A DNA stretch of 64,000 nt from Larus michahellis. Lineage: Eukaryota; Chordata; Aves; Charadriiformes; Laridae. The DNA lies in assembly GCF_964199755.1 (NCBI RefSeq), contig NC_133903.1, positions 3,551,001 to 3,615,000 of the forward strand. The letters are read 5' to 3'. Shown piece after piece: positions 1 through 12,500 of the stretch (position 1 is the stretch's first letter; each line of letters starts with the position of its first letter). Made by a program: the position numbers and the translations under genes. Under the pieces are notes generated by a model that saw nothing but the letters and a program-made list of their open reading frames with translations, was not told where the DNA came from and did not search any database.

Positions 1-2326
1 TCCTTTTCCACCTCGACTAAATTAAAAGTTGCCTGTGCAGGGATTATTTTTATAGCTATGCAGAAAACAGCACAGTTTTCAGGTTTTGATGCCTCAGTAA
101 AGATTTACAGGCATAGGCACTTACAGGCAAAAAGAGATCAAGAGAGATAACATCCCGTGAAAGTCGGATCTCTACAGTCACACAAGATCTCTAACTAAAC
201 GCTGCTGTAAATTGCAAAAGGTCTTAAGTAGGCAACAGTATCCCGTATCAGTAGAACGCAAAGCGTGCTGTTAGATTACGGAGGTTACAGCGGAGTTTAA
301 TTTTAATTCAAGACCTTGACGCCCCCACAAGGTTACCAGTGCTTTCTACAGAAGACGTGTTTTTCAGAAACCGAACCTATTAGTATCGGACCTATCTTGA
401 CAGGTTTGAGCCACACCAATTTTACTGTCCTCAGCTTCCTGTTAAGGAAAAACACCATTTATTCAAAAAGTAACCTTCTCTTCCTTCATTGTTCCACACG
501 TCTTCCCAGATTTACAGGTGCTGGCATTCGGATAGATAACCACAGAATGAAACCTGTGTCAATTACTACTCCTTTCAACACATTCCACTACAGCATGTAA
601 CAAAACAACATTAAAGGCTACTGATACTGTGGAGGTTTCTCTTTCTACTGTACCACACCAAACTTTTGATATGCAGTGAGCGTACAGTTATCCTCTGAAC
701 TAAGATAGGAGTTTGAAGCCCAGCTCAAGTTAACTACCAGATTTTTGATAGCTATGAGATAGCAGACTCCAATTTAGGAAGCTCTAGACACATTTTCATT
801 CATCCCAGAAAACGTTTGCTCCTTTTCACCCTGATTTCTGTCTGCTGGGTGATACCAAGATACTATCTCCCCTTATCCCAGAGCTTGTCTATCGACAGCA
901 TTACTGGAGTCATACGCTCAGTTAAAACGCAAGTCTTTCTGCTATGTATCTACTTCCTAATACTTTCATATTGGTTATTACAGCACAGTAAAGTAAAAGA
1001 ATGTCATCTTCATTATATTTGCTGTCCAAGTATTTCCCTATAGGGTAACAGCTAGGGAGGTATTTGATATCAGCCTCGGTCCTCAACACTACGTACTCTC
1101 CCCGTAACGTGGCAGAGTCCTCAGCTCTAGTTACTCTCTCTGGAGGTGTCCATGACAGAGGCACATTTACAGACCTGAAACATTATACGTAAGCAACTTG
1201 GTATAGCTCTGCTTCTGTTTAGCAAAATTACTCTTTTTCGTAACATGACTTCCAGAAAAAAAAAGAGGGAAACAGGTCTCAGCTTCTGCCGAGAGGATTC
1301 TATCCCTTTTAGTCTTTTATCTTATATATATTTTTTTATCCTTTCTGCAGATGACAGTCATGTGACCAAAGTACCAGCAGGAAAAATTTACCCAACGGGA
1401 GTGTATATGACATTTTTCAGGCTGCTTTGGGTATGGAGAGCTCCCAAAACTGCCTTTGGAAATAGCACAGGCAGCATTTCCACTGATGGGATTAAATGAA
1501 ATCAACTGCATTGTGCTGCAGCCATCCAGTTTCCTCTTTGGCTGCAAGAACTGGCATGAACTATGATAAGCCTCAGATAGCGCTTCATTGAAATCAAAGA
1601 ACCGAGACAGCTCTGACTTATTAGTATTCTGTGAAACAGCGGCGACGGATTTTTAATTTAAAAAAAGAAGAGGGAAAAGGTGATAAAAATCTTATATTTA
1701 AAAGTCTGCTTTCTGTTTACAGGAGTCTTTATTACTCCTCGATGACAAAGAAACCATTAGGGTCTCCACAAAAACTTCACTGTTCGTAAAATTAAATTCT
1801 CCTTCCACTAAATATCATATAATTTACCTAGTTCACCTTAAAAAAAGGCCACACGTTATAATGCCTATGAAGGACGCTGGCACGATAGTAGGAACTGTAA
1901 GGTCCTCCTTCCAGCCAAGAAGGGGTACAGTCTCCATAAAAGACCTGGGAAGATCCCTCTGACCATGTTCTCCACAGCCCATTATGTCTTCCATGGATCC
2001 TTCCATGGACAACAATATTGTCCAATTGTGTTATTGTGTTATTTCTTGATGTAGTCTTAATTTCTATTACAATCCAACCTACTCCTTCTGTTCCTAAACC
2101 AAACTGCATGACTTAGGTTTTGAATATTATGCTCATCCCAATCCATACCCCTCAGAATAGAGCTGGGAGGGCCCTTGCTTTCCAGCAGTGACCCTTGCGG
2201 CTTTACCCGATGTCAAGCTGTACATTGTGGTTAAGATGGCCGTATACTGTGATATTATTGTGATACTGTGATTGTATATTGTGATCCCTCTCCCAGCCCG
2301 TGACTGGACTTACTGTGCACTTGCAG

Positions 2327-2348
2327 TATATATATATATATATATATA
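2327..2348. repeat. TA microsatellite
   Basis: Eleven uninterrupted TA units followed by an A run, in the IQCE downstream flank. Confidence 0.95.
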
Positions 2349-2900
2349 AAAAAACATGTGCACATGCAAAGTAGTACTGAGAAGAGATACCAACAACAGC
2401 AAAGCAACATTAGACTTAACCCCCCCCGCTAGCCCTCAGGGTATGAGCAATCAAGTTAGGTGAAAGTTTTAGACTGTCAAGTGACGTAAGCTAAAACAGA
2501 ACATAAAGCAACATATCTCCTACCTCAAATGTTTTCACATATTAGAGATGACCCTGCATAATCCACTCCTATTTGCGATCCGTAAGCAGAAAAAGCAGTC
2601 ACAAGGGCATCCTTCACAGAACACTCCTGCTATTACGCACCTTCTCTGACAAATACAAAAAATGATTACGTGATCGGACATTTCAAATACAAAACGGTAC
2701 TATACATACCATAGCAAGCACACTTGGAAAAAGCAATAAATAAGAAAACCCTGCTGATACAGTAGGCTTAGAATAGCCCTATGACAAAAAAATGGCTTTC
2801 TAAAAGCCTTTACAAGGTCTGCACAGACTGTAAATGTTCAATATAAAAATAAACAAAAGAGATATTAAAATGTGACACAGTAAAATTTTTAAATAGAGAG

Positions 2901-2992
2901 GACCTAGTAACACATACAAGCTGTTCCCCTTCACATACACAGGCTGGACCTGGTAACAAATACAAGCTGTTCCCCTTCACGTACACAAGCTG
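2901..2992. repeat. 46-bp tandem duplication
   Basis: Two adjacent copies of a 46-bp unit at 2901-2946 and 2947-2992, differing at a few positions. The shared core is tacaagctgttccccttcac. Confidence 0.9.
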
Positions 2993-3396
2993 AAAACTGG
3001 AGCCATGTCATTAATCACTTTCCGATTAATCAAAGTATTTTAGGAGACCTGGAACAAAACTTTGACATGAAATATCTTAAGGCTTTATTGCTTTCATTTA
3101 AATTTGGCAATTGAATTTATAATCCTCATTGCGAGACAAAACATTGAAGTGTTTTGGTTTAGTTTTTAAATCCAAACTCTCTCTGCGTACGAGGTTAACA
3201 GTCAGCAGCTTTTAGCCATGAAGTTTGCAGAGACAAATATCAAACAATTACTCATTTATAGTTGAAATAATGACAACTGCCATTAAAAAGGGGCTGATAT
3301 TCCCCCTTTTTTCATCTTTGATATGCTTTATCTTGGTAGAAATAGTTTTGTTTGTGAATCGAATAATTCACGATCACCAGAGCCTGTTAGCAGAAC

Positions 3397-3524
3397 TTAA
3401 AAGTGGTAGTTTTTCTTCATCTGCAACAACGGAGGGACAGTGACAATATCATCCGAATCGTCTGAGTGAGCTTCATCCGCAGACAGTGAGGGAGTAGGCG
3501 GCGATTGCTTCTCAGAGGACCTGG
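3397..3524 (-). CDS. IQCE: IQCE coding exon 22 and stop (residues 648-689)
   Basis: Acceptor TTATTTCAG, stop TAA at 3399-3397. It ends in [19 protein letters not shown], matching human [16 protein letters not shown]. The intron before it is about 4.4 kb and contains a CR1 tail at 6619-6797; no further phase-compatible exon was seen there. Confidence 0.93.
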
Positions 3525-6500
3525 CTGAAATAATTACAAAGGAAACAAAGTCATCAATAAACAACATTGACTAAAACAAGCCCTTGTGGGAAGTGTAATA
3601 TTCTCCGAGCCATTAAGTCTCCAGAATTACCTACAGTTATGAATAACTCGCATCTATCTTTTCCTGCATATAACTATTCTCGTTCCTCTTTAATGAAGGA
3701 GCACGCATGGCAAGCGTTAAGTTGACAGACTGACCACGCGTGATTTGTCTCATTGTCTTTAAATCTTTGCAAGTGGTTACACACCACAAAGTAAAGCAAT
3801 TCGATACTGGAGCCATCTCAGGTCATCAAGTAAATATTTATTAGGTGGCCAGAAAAGGAAAAATTGACCCAAGCAAGCTTAAGCTAAGCAGAAAGGTCAT
3901 AATGAGAACTTCAGTCAAATATAATTAGAGAATGGAAGCTCTCAGTGACTGTCTTTCATCCTTATATCTGCAAAATACAAATAAATATTATTCACATGCT
4001 GTACTCCTTACTTAATGACAATAAAAATGGTGATCGCACCATGGTTTTATTTTTTTTTTTTTCCCTTTTGCTTCTTTGCTGTTTTTCTGGGTGCATGGTT
4101 CTATGCATCTCATTGATTCCAACATTTGAAGAAAGGTTCAGGGCATGAATAGATAGAACCCTAACAATTCCAGTAAATACTGGAAAATCAGAGGGATAAA
4201 ACGGATATATGCAAGGCCCCTAACATCTGATGAGCAGAAACAGTAGCTTGTATCCCCTCTGCGAGAGATCTATGAACTAAACGATGACATCTATTAATAC
4301 CTTCTAGCACAATATCCTCCCCTCAGCTATTAATACCTCCTAGCACGATATTCTTCCCTCAGCTCCACTCATTTTTCAGTTTAAAATATACATTCTCTGA
4401 AAACACTGTCTCCCAGAGAAGAAAAGAAATCAAGACGACCTGTGGTAGAAAGAGGAAACAGACAAGTAAGAAGCCATACCCTGAGATTTTGGCACTGAAA
4501 TGGAAGGGAAAACCAGAGGGCACACAGAGAATATTACTTGGGAAGAACAATAAACATGCCGTGGATCTATAGTGAAATAAGAGATTCCTGACACAGAAAA
4601 AAACCCCTTCCTAGTATGGAAGAGGCGGGATATGCAGCAACTGGAATGTGGAATAAAGAAAGGGGACCGCAACCAGCCCAGAAATAGAAAGAGAGCGACA
4701 GACAGGGAGTCTGTGAGTGGACAGGAGGAATGCAGGGAGGCTGTTACGTTGACCTCAGCCTACAGAAGCACAGAAACCCATGACTTTCTAGTTAAGTGAA
4801 ATCCTTCTCTGCATCAGTCAACAAATAACGTAAGAGTTCTTCAGGGAGATTTATGAGCCAGCAGTACTGGTGATAAGGATGAGCAAAGAGAACTTCCAGA
4901 AACAGACATGATAACTAGAAGATGCAACTCCAACACTAAACAGTTATTATATATGAAATAGCTTAATATTGTCCAAATCACTCTTGATTATCTCCTGCTC
5001 TTGATGTCTGAGATTTTCTTGTACTCATCTTCAGTTTAATATACTCCAGTGTGACAACTTTATCTCCATGCTTGTGAAGGGGTAAGCACGGATTAGACCT
5101 AAGGGTTGTATGTAAATTCATTATGATTTCAAAAAAGCCTCAAATTAAATTAGCAGTTTTACCAAGAGTGGCTAGTGATATGCAGAAAGAAATGCTGCCC
5201 TTAGTCAAGATTGCTATGCACGCACAAAACATATTCTTCCTTCCTGCCACTCCCCTGACAGAAAGCAACAAAAGGCTAAGTTTCACAGACTGAACTGTTG
5301 TTATCCATGGGAAGCAGCAGGAATAGCTCCTGTCCACATTCTGAAGACAAGCAAAGCAGTATTAAATGCTACACAACTTTTTCTATTTGTTTGTTTTTTT
5401 TTTTAAAAAACAGAGACATCTAACCTGATACAAACAATGAATTAAAAAGTCTGCTAGACTAGGATTATATAAATTGATTCTAGCAGGTACATATGGTTCT
5501 TTGAAACACATTTTCATCTTTCCCATTCCTCTCAAAATAACGCCAAAAGGCTAGTGAAATAAAATGACTTACTGCAATATATACTTTCACTGAAAATTTA
5601 AGATCATTGCAAGATCTAGAGGTCACAAAACACAAGTTTGGACTTGGGACAAATGAAGCAAGAGCTTGTTCACCAGCTGCATGCTTTAAAGCTAAAGGAA
5701 TTTGATTGCTTTAAATCACTCAGCTGTTAAACAAGTATTTTCCAAGCTGCAGGATAACCAGGGAAATACATTACATCAAAAACCAATTTTGCTAGTGGAT
5801 TTTTACATCACTCATGAGCTAGGAATGACAGATGTTAGACTTTTAGTTAACTTTAACCTGTTTAAGCCACACAAATTCAAATGGCAAAAACAACCTGCTG
5901 TATCCAAACAGATTGCTGAGGGATCACATTTCTTCATAGAGGATACTCTCCTTCATTTATTAAATTTTTCCTGATTTGTCTTTTGGGGGAGTTTGGTTAA
6001 ACCCTCCAATGCACCAAGAGCTAACACTTCACAGAGCTAACAGTGCCAGACAGTCTTTTGGGCAGTTACAGAAGCACACATCCAGTATGCCTCTTCACAA
6101 CCTACCTAGACGCATTCTATTCTCATCCCAGATTTTGAAAATGTCTCCCATATTCATAAGATCAGCAGTGAATATAACCATCTTCACCTGGTATTCACTA
6201 GAAAAGGACCGTAAGGAAGAAAGTTTGAATGCTTATGGTTTCCTCTCTATGCCTTCTGGTACAAATTCTTCCAGAACTGCTTCACTCTTTACTTTGTCAT
6301 CATAATCTGCAATAAGTTAGCTTTGGAGACTTCATAGCTAGACAGCGACTATGCTCTATTAGTATTCATACTACTGCATTTACCAGACTAGCTTAATCTT
6401 ACACCCTCTTTGTGTCTTAGAAGCACTTCTTCAGAAGCACTAAGCATTTTTTTTTTTAAGTGATTATTTCTCTTTGGGTAGAATTTCACAACTGATTCAC

Positions 6501-9500
6501 TCAGGGTTTAGACTGGACATACCAATAAGGACTACTGCAGTAGAGCCCAGGCAAAACAGGATGCTGCAGCATTTTTTTTCTGAATACTGTCACTAGACAT
6601 AGCTCAAATCACCCAAAGCTCTAACAGACTGCCCAGGGAAGTGGAGGAGTCGCCATCCCTGGAGGTATTTAAAAGACGGGTAGACATAGTGCTTAGAGAT
6701 ACGGTTTAGTGACGGTGTTTGTCAGAGTTAGGTTGATGGTTGGACTAGATGATCTGAAAGGTCCCTTCCAACCTGGGCAATTCTATCCTATGATGTTCAG
6801 AAGCAAGTACCAACTACTCCTTCACAAAGTAGAATACACTCTCTACACTCTAGTAGAATACGCAATACGGTAAAGTTTCTTAAACACATTTTCCTTCACC
6901 CAAGGGTAACCTCTGTATTCACAACCCCTGCAAATCTGGTTTATTCTGCATCTCATATCTTAGAGAAACAGCCTCAGCTGCTTACAGCATGCTCTGTTTC
7001 TGAGCAAGTCTGCAGGGACTGTCAGCTTTTCATTGACAAAAAGCAAGTCAGTGTTTCTCAGGTCACTCTCAAAGTTGCTCTTTTTTCTCCCATTGGTCCA
7101 TAAAAGCCTAAAATATCCCACTCTGGATAGAAGCACCCTCTTTCAATTTGTTTTTAACTCCTTTGCAGCTGCATGTATAAGGCTGTTTTATCTGCATCAT
7201 TATTTTGCCTTTCCTACTGAGTACTTCTAACATTCTCTTAAAAGCCTCTTTGGCTTTAACTCCATCTTCTCACAAACAGCCATGAAGAATTCAAGAAGGA
7301 AACCAAATGGCATAAAAGCCATAAAAAAAAGACAGATATCTTCCCAGTTTGTATTATAGTAGTACTAGTTCACAAGGTTATCCAGGACTCCATTTTCCCC
7401 CTACTTCAGCAACTGAAGACTGCTGAAAAAATCGTGACTAAATACACATGGCTGACTAGGATGGTTCTTTTTACCAGATGTCTGTCCCCTTCAGAAACAA
7501 AGTCAGGATGGTGAAAACGTTCTCAGCTTGTCTATGGCTTCGGGCCCAAAACATAGTGGAAAGTACCATCTGACAGCGACAGGGCTGGGGGAACTGGAAA
7601 GGAAGTAGAGAGGCGATATAGGGGAACACCATGTTCCTTCAGTAATTATCACTCCCACCAAAGAGGGACCTTCCAGACCACAGCTGTGACAAAAAGGCAA
7701 AGCACTGTGAGGAAGCTGGTATGATGCTGTCACAGCTTTTATTTTTTTTATGTAAGGCACTGCACTTGCCAGTACAAGTAACACGTCACCAAATTAAAAG
7801 ACGAGACACGCACAGAGTATGAGCATGCATTTGCACGTGTGTGCATGTGCAGATGTTCTCTATAAAATTGTGCGTGCACCCACTCAAAACACACGTCCTT
7901 TTGAACACAGAGGGAAATGAGATTACCAGGAACAGATGACACGAAGATTGAAGGAGGTCTCTGGAGTGCTGCTGAGACTGGTTTCTCCCCTGTAATGTAA
8001 ACTGCAGAATCTGATTTCTCACTTGGTGCACTGGACACAGAGGGCCTGCAAAAAGACATACCGCATAGCGTGAGGCAGAGAACAGGAACTGAACTCTGTC
8101 TTCAGAGGGTATGCTGAAAAGTTTCGTGTGTTGCTAGGACCAGGAGACAAAAGCTTATCACCTGCTGAAGTGAACTCAGACACTGAAGTGAGGTGACAGC
8201 TATGTAACTCTCTTGTAACCATGGCAGCCAAAATTAAAAACTTACGGAGCAGTAAACCGTAAGAAAGAGAAAGGAAGTATTTTTCAAGACAAAGTCACCA
8301 TATACCTAAGCACTAAGCAAATCACTGCGTTCTTCCTGAGCTAAGTCACTAAACTGTATGCACAATGGTATTCTGGCTGTTCATCCTTCACATAACCCTT
8401 AACTTTTACAAGTCGGGGCTTCACATTCACTTACATTAAGTGAGTGTACTAGCAATCAGTTTGATAGCAACTGTAATTTTTTTTTTTCCAGAGAGTAATT
8501 ATTTTATTTTACTTTTCCTCATTGCTATGGAACAGAACACGCAACAGGATATGGGAAGACTACTGATGCAACAAGAAACCCTATTAGTTGCACACCCTTT
8601 GAATTTTCTCATGAGCAAGCTCTCCCTCGTCTTTGTTAGAGCAATGGCCTTGTTATCCTCTGCCAAGGAACCCACACTAAAATTCTATTAAAAAAAAAAA
8701 AAAAGACCCATCTCCAGTAAAAAAAATAATTTTGATACAGATGTTGCAGAAATATCTGTTCCTCACTTACCTCTCCTCAAGCAGTACTGTACGTGCTAAG
8801 TGAGCCCTGAAAATGGACTGGATGAATGTCACAATCTCGTCTTTCTCCTTGCAATCAGACGACAAGCTCAAGGAGTTTGACCTGGGAGACATGCAGCAGT
8901 TCTGCAAAGCAATCAGATTAAAGAAAACTGACCTTTTACAGATTGCACAGAAGCTTGACAGAAGCTTTCACAATCTTACTCCTGATTGTGAAAGTGGAAA
9001 TAGAGCAGATATTCCCATCTTTTGGTCTGCAGTCTTTAAGGTTCTATAAGACTACATCAGCAAGAAATGCATATCTGCTCATCGCACAAGCTTGAAGTAT
9101 CCGTATTCAGTTAATGAAACGGCAGACACCTGCAAGGAAAGGTCATTTATTTTCCAGGAAGGAACCCTTTCAAAACCTAAGGAGGTAAGGCAACCTTCGT
9201 GACGGATATATCTTCTGCTTGTATCAAGCAAAAGTATGCAGTCCTACTGCATTGGGCCAGTTTACTGAAATAAAAGTGCATGTAAAGTGCAACCAGATGG
9301 ACAACCTGGATGGAGAATTACAAATTAACTTTAGCCTGCTAAAGGTCCAGAGGATGTTCATATAAGCTGGCAAATGATTTACAGAAACTAAGTGTTTAAT
9401 TGGTAAGGAAATTTTTTCATATTCAAAACCGAGCAATCTGGAGCGAGTTTGGCACTACAGAGGACACTACAAGTCTTTGGTTGAGCATGCCACTAGCAAG

Positions 9501-12500
9501 ACTCCTTTAATTTTCAATCCAATCAAAGAAGCTTTCCAAATCTTTATTTCTGTACTTCAGTGACATTTGTCTATTACTACAATGATTCAGTAGCAAACAC
9601 ATGAGAGTACAGCTTTCAATAGCACTCTGAATTAAAGAGTTAAAGGGTACGTTATTAGCTGATGGGAGAACCAGAAAAAAGGAGGAGACCTAGTTACAGT
9701 TCATAATGCAGAGAAGTTATAGCTTTAGTCCTAAGAAAAACTGTAAACTAAGGAAGATGGAAAGGAAGGCTAGGGAATGAGCTTGATATCTTTCTGGAAT
9801 TACAGTGGTGCCGCCAACAAGTGCATTAAAACAACATCACCAGATAATTCAGAGAATTAAGTCTGGAAGTACAGTACTTTACCCAGTAAACTAAACATAA
9901 TGGGATGCCTGTGTACCCATTTGCCCCAATAATTACCTTGTGAGATTTTGCATCATGCATCCTGTTATTCAGCAACAGTTTCTGTCGAGCTAAATGTCCT
10001 CTGAAAGCTGCCTGAAGCATTACAACTGCCTAGAATGGAAAGAAATAAGTAGATGTTAGCTCCTTTGAAAGATGGCAGCTCTAAATTAAAACAAGAGTCC
10101 AGAGGGAAGAGGCACATGGGGGAAATAACTTTTCCCCGTGCAATGGAAACTCTTTGATGCCTAGATATTTTCTTATGTATAAGGGATACGCACACAACCC
10201 TGTTACTTCACAAGTACTCTGCTGCAATCCAGAGAATCCCCAGCCTGTGACAACCCATAGACATACACCTCCGTGGTTTAAATTCAATCTGGGAGGTGTT
10301 TGAGATTGATCCCATCAAATGCAGTTAAGCTCTAGCTGCCAACACTAGCCTATATTTCACAAATCGAGCAACACGCTCCCATTCCCATATTAGATTCCAG
10401 CTATCCCGCAGGCTCTGTGGTGCTCCGGTACAATCAGAAATCAAGCCAAGTCTGGCGTACCATTGTGGTGATTACGCTGAACGTAAGTCTTTCCTCTCCA
10501 CTCAGAGATTTTACTGGATTCTAATCAATAAAAAGCATCTAGATGTAAAACAGTATGTTTGCATCACATGGTTAGAATTTGTTCTGATTTCTGAAAGTAG
10601 GATTTTTAGCGTTCTGGAAGAAACAAATGTAAGATGCTATGTTGTGCTATTTGGTAAAAAAACACATCAGTTTAATCAAAACCTTTGTGCAAAACATTTA
10701 TCAAAAAGTAACAAGTTTGTCAAAGTCAGTTTCTTCATAATACTCAAGAGACATTTCTTTTTAGCAAAGGCTAAAAGGCTTTTTTAGCCTTTTAGCAAAG
10801 GCTTCAAATTCCTAATTCAAATCTTTCTGAAGACTCTTCATAGCGAAAATGAAAGTATCATTAGAATTTCCTAATATAGAAAATCTTTCCTGTTTGTTTG
10901 TATCAAATTTTGTTCAAAATTTTCAGAAGCTTTCATCTTGCAGAAGGTACCAAGTATAGAAAATTTTGGACCAATAGGGGAACACTTTGACAAGATATAT
11001 CAAACAAAACCAGGATGTCAGAAGGGAGATCATGAGCCAGCCTGAAGAACAAACATGATCTTGGTACAAGAGTTCATATTACAATAAATTCTCTTTCAAA
11101 ACAAAAAAGTAATTTGTATGAAAGCACAAATCTGTTTTACTCTTCCGTTGGGTGTCGCAAACACACTCACCTCATCCAGAGCAATTTCGTCCTTCTGAAA
11201 AGAAAAATGCCTAAGTTAATACCACAAATATATACAACTTTTATCTAATAAAGATTTTTCCAATTTTTTCCCAACAATTAAAAACACACAGGAAAAACCT
11301 GTCCCACCTCCTCCTGAAAACTCAAACCACAAACTTAAAGAAAAAACAAAGCTTTTCATCTTTGAAAGATGTGTGGATGGTTCTTTTGTCTTTAGTTTCC
11401 TAAGAAGCATTTACAAGACCCACCTCACACCATATGCCCCACATGTGGAAAAAGCAGCATCAAGTTGTTGCCCATAGAACAAAATTTAAGGTAAACGCTT
11501 TTTTCCTAGATCATTTTGTCCTAGTTGAGTGTTCCTTAATACAAGGAACTTTCTGTATTGTTTGGGGGGATTTCTGCAAGGGAAATTTAGCTTCTCAGTC
11601 ATACTCCAAGGAAGCAACAGCAGCAGCGCTGCTTCAAACACTGCTATGCTTCCTTAGGTCTCTGCACACCCAGACTCCCCCATTAGAAACTGGGTATCTC
11701 GCAGCAGAAACAACAGGGTTCTAGGGAGCAAAGGCAAAAGAAGCAGCAGTGGAAGAGAAGATGGTGGTAAGGAATTGTACTGGGAAGCACTGCTGCAGCT
11801 CCTGGAGCCTGGCAGCAGGTTACTGTAGATACTAAAACAAGAGTAAGATTCAGAGAGGGACGTCCTCACTGTTCCCTGAGAGGAGATTCTCGCCTTGTTT
11901 CGGTACATCTTCCACTGTCTCTGGATGATTTTGGCTGCTTGTTCCTTCCTGTGATCTTCTTTGCCTTTAACCGTGCAGACTGGTGAAGACTGCAAAGGAG
12001 AATCTTTAACTTAGTACTCTAAAGACATGAGTTGGAATTCTATGAGGGAAACAGGTTACAAATGACTCAGAAAAATCAGCACCAGAGCCGTTAAATGCCT
12101 GAAGGGTGGAAGGAAGTTAAAGAAGAAACTCTTAGTTCTGAATACTGCTCATGTTCAAACTCATCGTCTAGATGACTGCTACAGTGAAACACATTCCTGT
12201 TCCCATTTTAGCTGTTAACAGAGCATGGGAATGGATGCATTTTCATTTACACACTCTTATTTTTCTGTGCATTGCTAAAGCTCCAACAGTGGAACCCATT
12301 GCTTTGTTGATCAGAAACGATTTATATGCTATTGACAGCCTGAGAACAAATGTCAGGATACCTAATTTGGCAATTCTTCTCCAGGTAAGACTAGTATTAA
12401 TTAACTGGGGAGCTCTCTCATGTCTCATCCTGGCAACTGTGGCCCTATAATCATCTGTTTAAACTTACTGATGAGTTGGCCATCATATGACACCAACAAG

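Larger units (their letters stand above)
1..3396 (-). other. IQCE 3' UTR and downstream flank, no coding support
   Basis: This stretch lies downstream of the IQCE stop codon on the minus strand. The open frames in it are short, lack flanking splice sites and resemble no protein I recognise. Minus-strand AATAAA signals occur as TTTATT at 3084-3089, 1728-1733 and 458-463. The first is about 310 bases after the stop and is the simplest candidate for the IQCE poly(A) site, but the sequence does not decide between them. It also holds a 46-bp tandem duplication at 2901-2992 and a TA microsatellite at 2327-2348. Confidence 0.6.

Noticed and set aside
1828-2109. 93-codon minus-strand frame with a hydrophobic end, considered as an endogenous retrovirus remnant
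   Set aside because: No LTR boundaries, primer-binding site, protease, polymerase or envelope motif could be recognised. The resemblance is only a hydrophobic stretch.
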